DNA of 64,000 nucleotides from Marinicella algicola. Its GTDB lineage: Bacteria; Pseudomonadota; Gammaproteobacteria; Xanthomonadales; Marinicellaceae. Position 1 is the stretch's first letter. Each line of letters opens with the position of its first letter. The notes under the pieces were generated by a model. The model saw only the letters and a list, made by a program, of their open reading frames with translations. It had not been told where the DNA came from and ran no database searches. The translations under genes were made by a program, and so were the position numbers. The stretch is taken from contig NZ_JAQOMR010000001.1 of the NCBI RefSeq assembly GCF_028401385.1, positions 2,296,501 to 2,360,500 of the forward strand, given 5' to 3'. This document shows, piece by piece, positions 59,881-64,000 of the stretch.

Positions 59881-60695
59881 CTAAGGCCTGTTTCGCAGCG
59901 CCTCTGCCTCGGCGTAGAACTTCTTTTCCCAGTCCTTGTGGTTGTCGAGACCTTCGCGAATGAAGGGCGTGAAGATCGCCATGTTCATCAATATCCAGTT
60001 GACGAAGCGGGCGGGAAAGCGCGTCGGCTTGACGAAATCGACGAACAGTACCACGCGGGTCTTGTCGGTGTGGTTCCAGGCCTCGTGCTCATAGGCATCA
60101 TCGAAAATCAGCACCTTGCCCTCTTCCCAGTGGCAGATCTGGTCCTTGACCCGGATCGCCAGTTCATCCGGACCGGCCTCCGGCACGATCATGCCGAGAT
60201 GCAGCCTGAGTACGCCGTTATAAGGGCCGCGATGGGCCGGCAGGTGCTTGCCGGGCTCGAAGATCGAGAACATCACAGTCGTCAGCCCCGGGATTTTCTG
60301 CATCGCCTCCCAGGTGTTCGGGCAGGCCTTGATGTTCTGTTCCGATTTCAGCCCATAACCGAGAAGGAAGAAGGTCTTCCAGTGATTGTCATCGGAGATC
60401 GTCTTCACGTCAGTCGAGATATCCTGGAAACTCGGCAGTTCGCTCTGGCGTACCAGCACCTTGTCGAGTTCGGCGCGGATGGCGGGCGCTGCCGCCTCGA
60501 TTTCCTTCGACCATGGGAAGGTCGCATTGTCATAGACCGGGGATTGCCGTGGATGGCATGTTTGAGATTGAGCTTTTCGGCCCAGTTGACGAGGCCCATG
60601 AAAAACCGCGTCACCGCACTCGGACGCTCCATCGGTGCAATGCCATCGGTCCCGAAGCTCTGGCCGTCCTTGTCTTTTGTTTCAGTGTTTGTCAT
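59881..60695 (-). CDS. Aspartyl/asparaginyl beta-hydroxylase family protein (AspH/LpxO-like), frame broken once
   Basis: An Fe(II)/2-oxoglutarate dioxygenase of about 271 residues. Iron and 2-oxoglutarate ligands are visible in KHLPAHRGPYNGVLRLHLGM and FDDAYEHEAWNHTDKTRVV. The N-terminal FFMGLVNWAEKLN region and a C-terminal hydrophobic segment suggest membrane association, which is closer to LpxO-type lipid A hydroxylases than to protein hydroxylases. One C missing from the CCCC run (plus-strand GGGG 60539-60542) joins HGNPP to VYDNATFPWSKEIE. It lies between urtA and the permease-kinase gene. Substrate unresolved. Confidence 0.82.
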
Positions 60696-60880
60696 GAACC
60701 TCTCCTTAATGCGGCCGCGGCAGCTTCATTTCACGTCCATCATCTTAACATTCCGGCAAAAAGGAAACAGTGCGACGGATGAGACGAGATCGGGCCGTGT
60801 TTTTGCTTGCCATTGTCTGCCATTGTCTGAACATTCAACAAAGCCCAAGTTTCTTTTCCAGGCAGGCGCCGCATCGATAC

Positions 60881-63800
60881 ATGACACCACGCCAACGCAT
60901 CATTCCCGTCCGGCGCGAATATAACCGCTGGGTCGCCAACCAGACGCTGGAAGACTATGCGCTGCGTTTTACCGCCAAAAGCGCGCGCCGGTTTTCATCA
61001 AGTCGGATTTCGCAAACGGCGATCGGCGCGATTTCCTTTCTGGCGCTGGAAGCGATCGGCGGCACGATCACGCTGTCCTATGGCACCACCAATGCCTTCT
61101 TCGCGGCCATTGTTGCTGCGGCCGTGATGCTGCTGGCCGGGCTGCCAATCGCCAAATATGCGATCCGCCACGGTGTCGATATCGATCTTCTGACGCGCGG
61201 CGCTTCCTTCGGTTATATCGGCTCGACGGTCACCTCGCTGATCTATGCCAGCTTCACCTTCATCCTGTTCGCCATCGAAGCCTCGATCATGTCCGGCGCG
61301 CTGGAGCTTGCCTTCGGCATTCCGCTGTGGATCAGCTACATCATCTCCGCCGTGCTGGTCATCCCGCTGGTGACTTACGGCGTGCAGATGATCTCGCGGT
61401 TTCAGATCCTCACCCAGCCGTTCTGGATCATCCTCAACATCCTGCCCTTCATCTTCATCGCTTTCATGGATTTCGAAAAATTCGAGCTATGGCGGGCTTT
61501 CGGAGGGTTGAACACCGCAGCTGCCGAACCGGGAATGGCGGCACCTTTTACGCTGGCAGGCTTTGCGGCGGCCGCCGGTGTCATCTTCGCGCTGATGCCG
61601 CAGATCGGCGAACAGGTGGATTTCCTGCGCTTCCTGCCGGCAACCGGCGAGCGCAAGTTTCGTCATCGCCTCGCCATTTTTCTGGCCGGTCCTGGCTGGG
61701 TCGTGGTTGGCGTGCCGAAGCTGATGGCCGGCTCGTTTCTGGCCGTTCTGGCGCTTTCGACAGGCATGCCCGCAACCGAGGCGGCAGATCCGGCCCATAT
61801 GTATCTGACGGCATTTGGCTACATGATCCCGAACCAGACAGCGGCACTTCTGCTGATGGCCGCGTTCGTCGTGGTCTCACAGCTGAAGATCAATGTGATG
61901 AATGCCTATGCGGGCTCGCTCGCATGGTCGAACTTTTTCCCGCCTCACCCACAGCCATCCTGGCCGGGTGGTGTGGCTTGTCTTCAATGTGGCGATTGCG
62001 CTGTTGTTGATGCAGCTCGGCATCTACCGCCTGCTGGAGGCGTCGCTCAGCGTATTCTCGATCGTTGCCATGGCCTGGCTATCAACGATCTCCGCCGACC
62101 TCCTCATCAACAAACCACTCGGCCTGTCACCGCCCGGCATCGAGTTCAAGCGGGCGCATCTTTATGACATCAACCCGGTCGGGCTGGGGGCCATGGCGCT
62201 TTCCGGCGGTATTGCGATTGCCGCCCATTTCGGCCTGTTCGGTGCGCTTGCCGTTTCCTTTGCGCCCTTTATCGCGCTGATCGTCGCTCTCATCGCTTCT
62301 CCGCTGATCGCCTGGGGCACGGGCGGGCGTTATTATCTGGCGCGCAAGCAGCGCAAGGGCTGGCAGTCCAAAAGCGCGATCACCTGCTCGATCTGCGAGC
62401 ATCCCTTCGAACCCGAGGACATGGCCTGGTGCCCGGCCTATGCCGGTCCGATCTGTTCGCTGTGCTGTTCGCTCGACAGCCGTTGCCATGACATGTGCAA
62501 GCCGAAGGCCCGGCTCAAAACACAGATCGCCACCGTTGCTGGCGCGCTGCTGCCCGCCCGTGTGGTCGAGCAGCTTTCGACAAGGCTCGGCCGCTACGGC
62601 ATCACCGTTGCCTTATCGATCACCTTCATCGGCGCCATCCTGTTCATGATCGCCTACCAGATGGTGCAGGCCGCACCGGAAACCAGTTCGGTGGTCTATG
62701 ACACAGCGTTGATCGTGTTCTTCGTCTTCTCCATGCTCGCCTGTATCGTCGCCTGGTTTTACGTGCTCGCCCATGACAGCCGCATGGTCGCCGAGGAGGA
62801 ATCCTCGCGCCAGACGACGCTGCTTTTGAAGGAAATCGCCGCCCACGAAAAACCGATGCAGCCTTGCAGACCGCCAAGGAAAGTGCAGAGGCCGCAAACC
62901 GTGCCAAGAGCCGCTATGTCGTCGGCCTTTCCCACGAACTTCGCACGCCGCTCAATGCAGTGTCGGGCTATGCCCAGCTTCTGGAGCGCGATCCGACCAT
63001 TCCCGAGGCGCGTCAGCCGGCGATCAAATCAATTCGCCGTTCCGCCGACTATCTGTCGGGCCTGATTGACGGCCTTCTGGATATCTCACGCATTGAATCC
63101 GGCCGCCTTCAGGTCTTCTCCAACGAGATCAACCTGACCGAATTCCTTGACCAGATCATCGACATGTTCGAGACCCAGGCCCGCGCCAAGGGGCTGAAAT
63201 TCGAAAACAAGCTGGACCGCAACCTGCCCGCCTATGTGCGCACTGATGAAAAGCGGCTGCGCCAGATCCTCGTCAACCTGCTTTCCAACGCCGTGAAATT
63301 CACCGACACTGGCAGCGTGACATTGTCGGCGCGCTATCGCAGCCAGGTGGCGACCTTCACCGTTGCCGATACCGGAAGCGGCATCGCCGAAGAAGACCTG
63401 TCGCGCATCTACGAACCATTCGAGCGCGGCGGCGGCAGGAGCGAAAAGCCCGGCCTCGGCCTCGGCCTCACCATCACCCGGCTTCTGGTGAACACGCTCG
63501 GCGGCGAAATCGAGGTGGAAAGCAAGGAAGAAGCCGGAACGCGCTTTACCGTGCGCCTGATGCTCGCCTCCATCGAGCGGCCGCAGCCTGCGCGCATCGC
63601 AGGCGATACCGCCGCGACCGCCGGCTATGGTGGTCCGCGCCGCACGGTCATGGTTGTTGATGATAATGCCGATCACAGGGCAATGATGCGCGATATTCTC
63701 GTACCGCTCGGTTTCAACGTATTGACCGTTGAAGACGGTGAGACCGCGCTGGATCAGCTTGAGGACACGATGCCGGACCTTTTCCTTCTCGACATCCGCA

Positions 63801-64000
63801 TGCCCGGCATGAATGGCTGGCAACTGGCCACGACACTGCGCGATCAGGGCATCACCAGCCCTATCGTGATGCTCTCGGCCAATATCGGTGACGATGCCAT
63901 CATCGGCCATGGTGACGACAGCCACAACGACACACTTTCAAAACCGGTAGACCTGAAACGTCTGCGCGATGTGCTGGCGCTGCACCTTGGCATCAACTGG
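60881..64000 (+). CDS. NCS1-permease-like hybrid sensor histidine kinase (3' end cut by window, frame broken twice)
   Basis: From MTPRQRIIPVRREYNRWV at 60881 the frame stays open to the window end after two corrections: a 2-base loss or 1-base gain near 61933-61941, and one A missing at 62848-62852. Residues 20-485 form an NCS1 purine/cytosine-permease-like membrane domain (LTRGASFGYIGSTVTSLIYA, LKINVMNAYAGSLAWSNF). At about 498-540 lies a Cys-rich, probably zinc-binding segment with CSIC and CSLCC. Two more helices follow, then HisKA (SHELRTPLNAVSGYAQLLE), HATPase (NLLSNAVKFTD, DTGSGIAEED, GLGLGLTI) and a receiver (LLDIRMPGMNG). The signal sensed is unknown. Confidence 0.85.

Noticed and set aside
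1..64000. tRNA or rRNA genes, CRISPR arrays and insertion sequences
   Set aside because: Reading both strands I saw no cloverleaf or rRNA sequence, no regularly spaced direct repeats and no transposase motifs; a covariance-model scan would be needed for small RNAs.

Overview
The window reads as chromosome of an alphaproteobacterium of the order Hyphomicrobiales (Rhizobiales), probably Rhizobiaceae or Phyllobacteriaceae-like. The case rests on gene order (glyA-nrdR-nusB, ubiB-ubiE-mutM, rpsT-dnaA, upp-add-deoB, ureDABC next to urtABCDE), on family choice (RCAP_Rcc01079-type spike base, urt-type urea transporter, Bpt leucyltransferase) and on moderately high GC. The genus is not fixed by the sequence. 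No rRNA, tRNA, CRISPR array or insertion sequence was recognised.

Layout. 1-11 kb is housekeeping: nusB (cut by the window edge), nrdR, glyA, an L,D-transpeptidase, hemB, an RDD membrane protein, the N-end-rule transferase bpt, mscL, a GFA-like protein, guaA, an MTA/SAH nucleosidase and a thioesterase. 11-16.5 kb is a minus-strand iron-uptake-type operon: imelysin, di-haem oxidoreductase, second imelysin, DUF1513, then tspO. 16.5-29 kb holds rsmB, ubiB, ubiE, mutM, a D-2-hydroxyacid dehydrogenase, rpsT, dnaA and xseA. A small phage-like locus, a gene-transfer-agent head-spike cassette, sits between dnaA and xseA. 29-39 kb contains an M29 aminopeptidase, ybaK, an arsC-like gene, oxidoreductases, and a pyrimidine/purine salvage block (upp, add, deoB). 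It ends with a Flp-pilin-like micro-gene facing a sulfotransferase.

39-64 kb is largely a nitrogen-scavenging region. It has an allantoate/carbamoyl-amino-acid amidohydrolase, a peptide-type ABC transporter with a permease-ATPase fusion, its FCD-type GntR regulator, and an acetamidase/formamidase. These are followed by urease structural genes (ureD, A, B, C), the complete urea ABC transporter (urtA-E) and an AspH-type hydroxylase. The last gene is a very large hybrid histidine kinase whose sensor half is an NCS1 purine/cytosine-type permease. Import of amides, peptides and urea, hydrolysis to ammonia, and a transporter-like sensor beside urtA make a coherent picture. The regulatory link is inference.

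Reading caveat. About 40 apparent single-base frameshifts interrupt well-conserved genes, including hemB, dnaA, upp, deoB, ureD and urtB. Nearly all are one base missing from a short homopolymer, and restoring that base gives full-length proteins of family length. Three or four are insertions or 2-base losses, and three of these lie at or beside GANTC-like sequence. I treat them as sequencing or consensus errors and annotate the genes as intact CDS with the break position stated.
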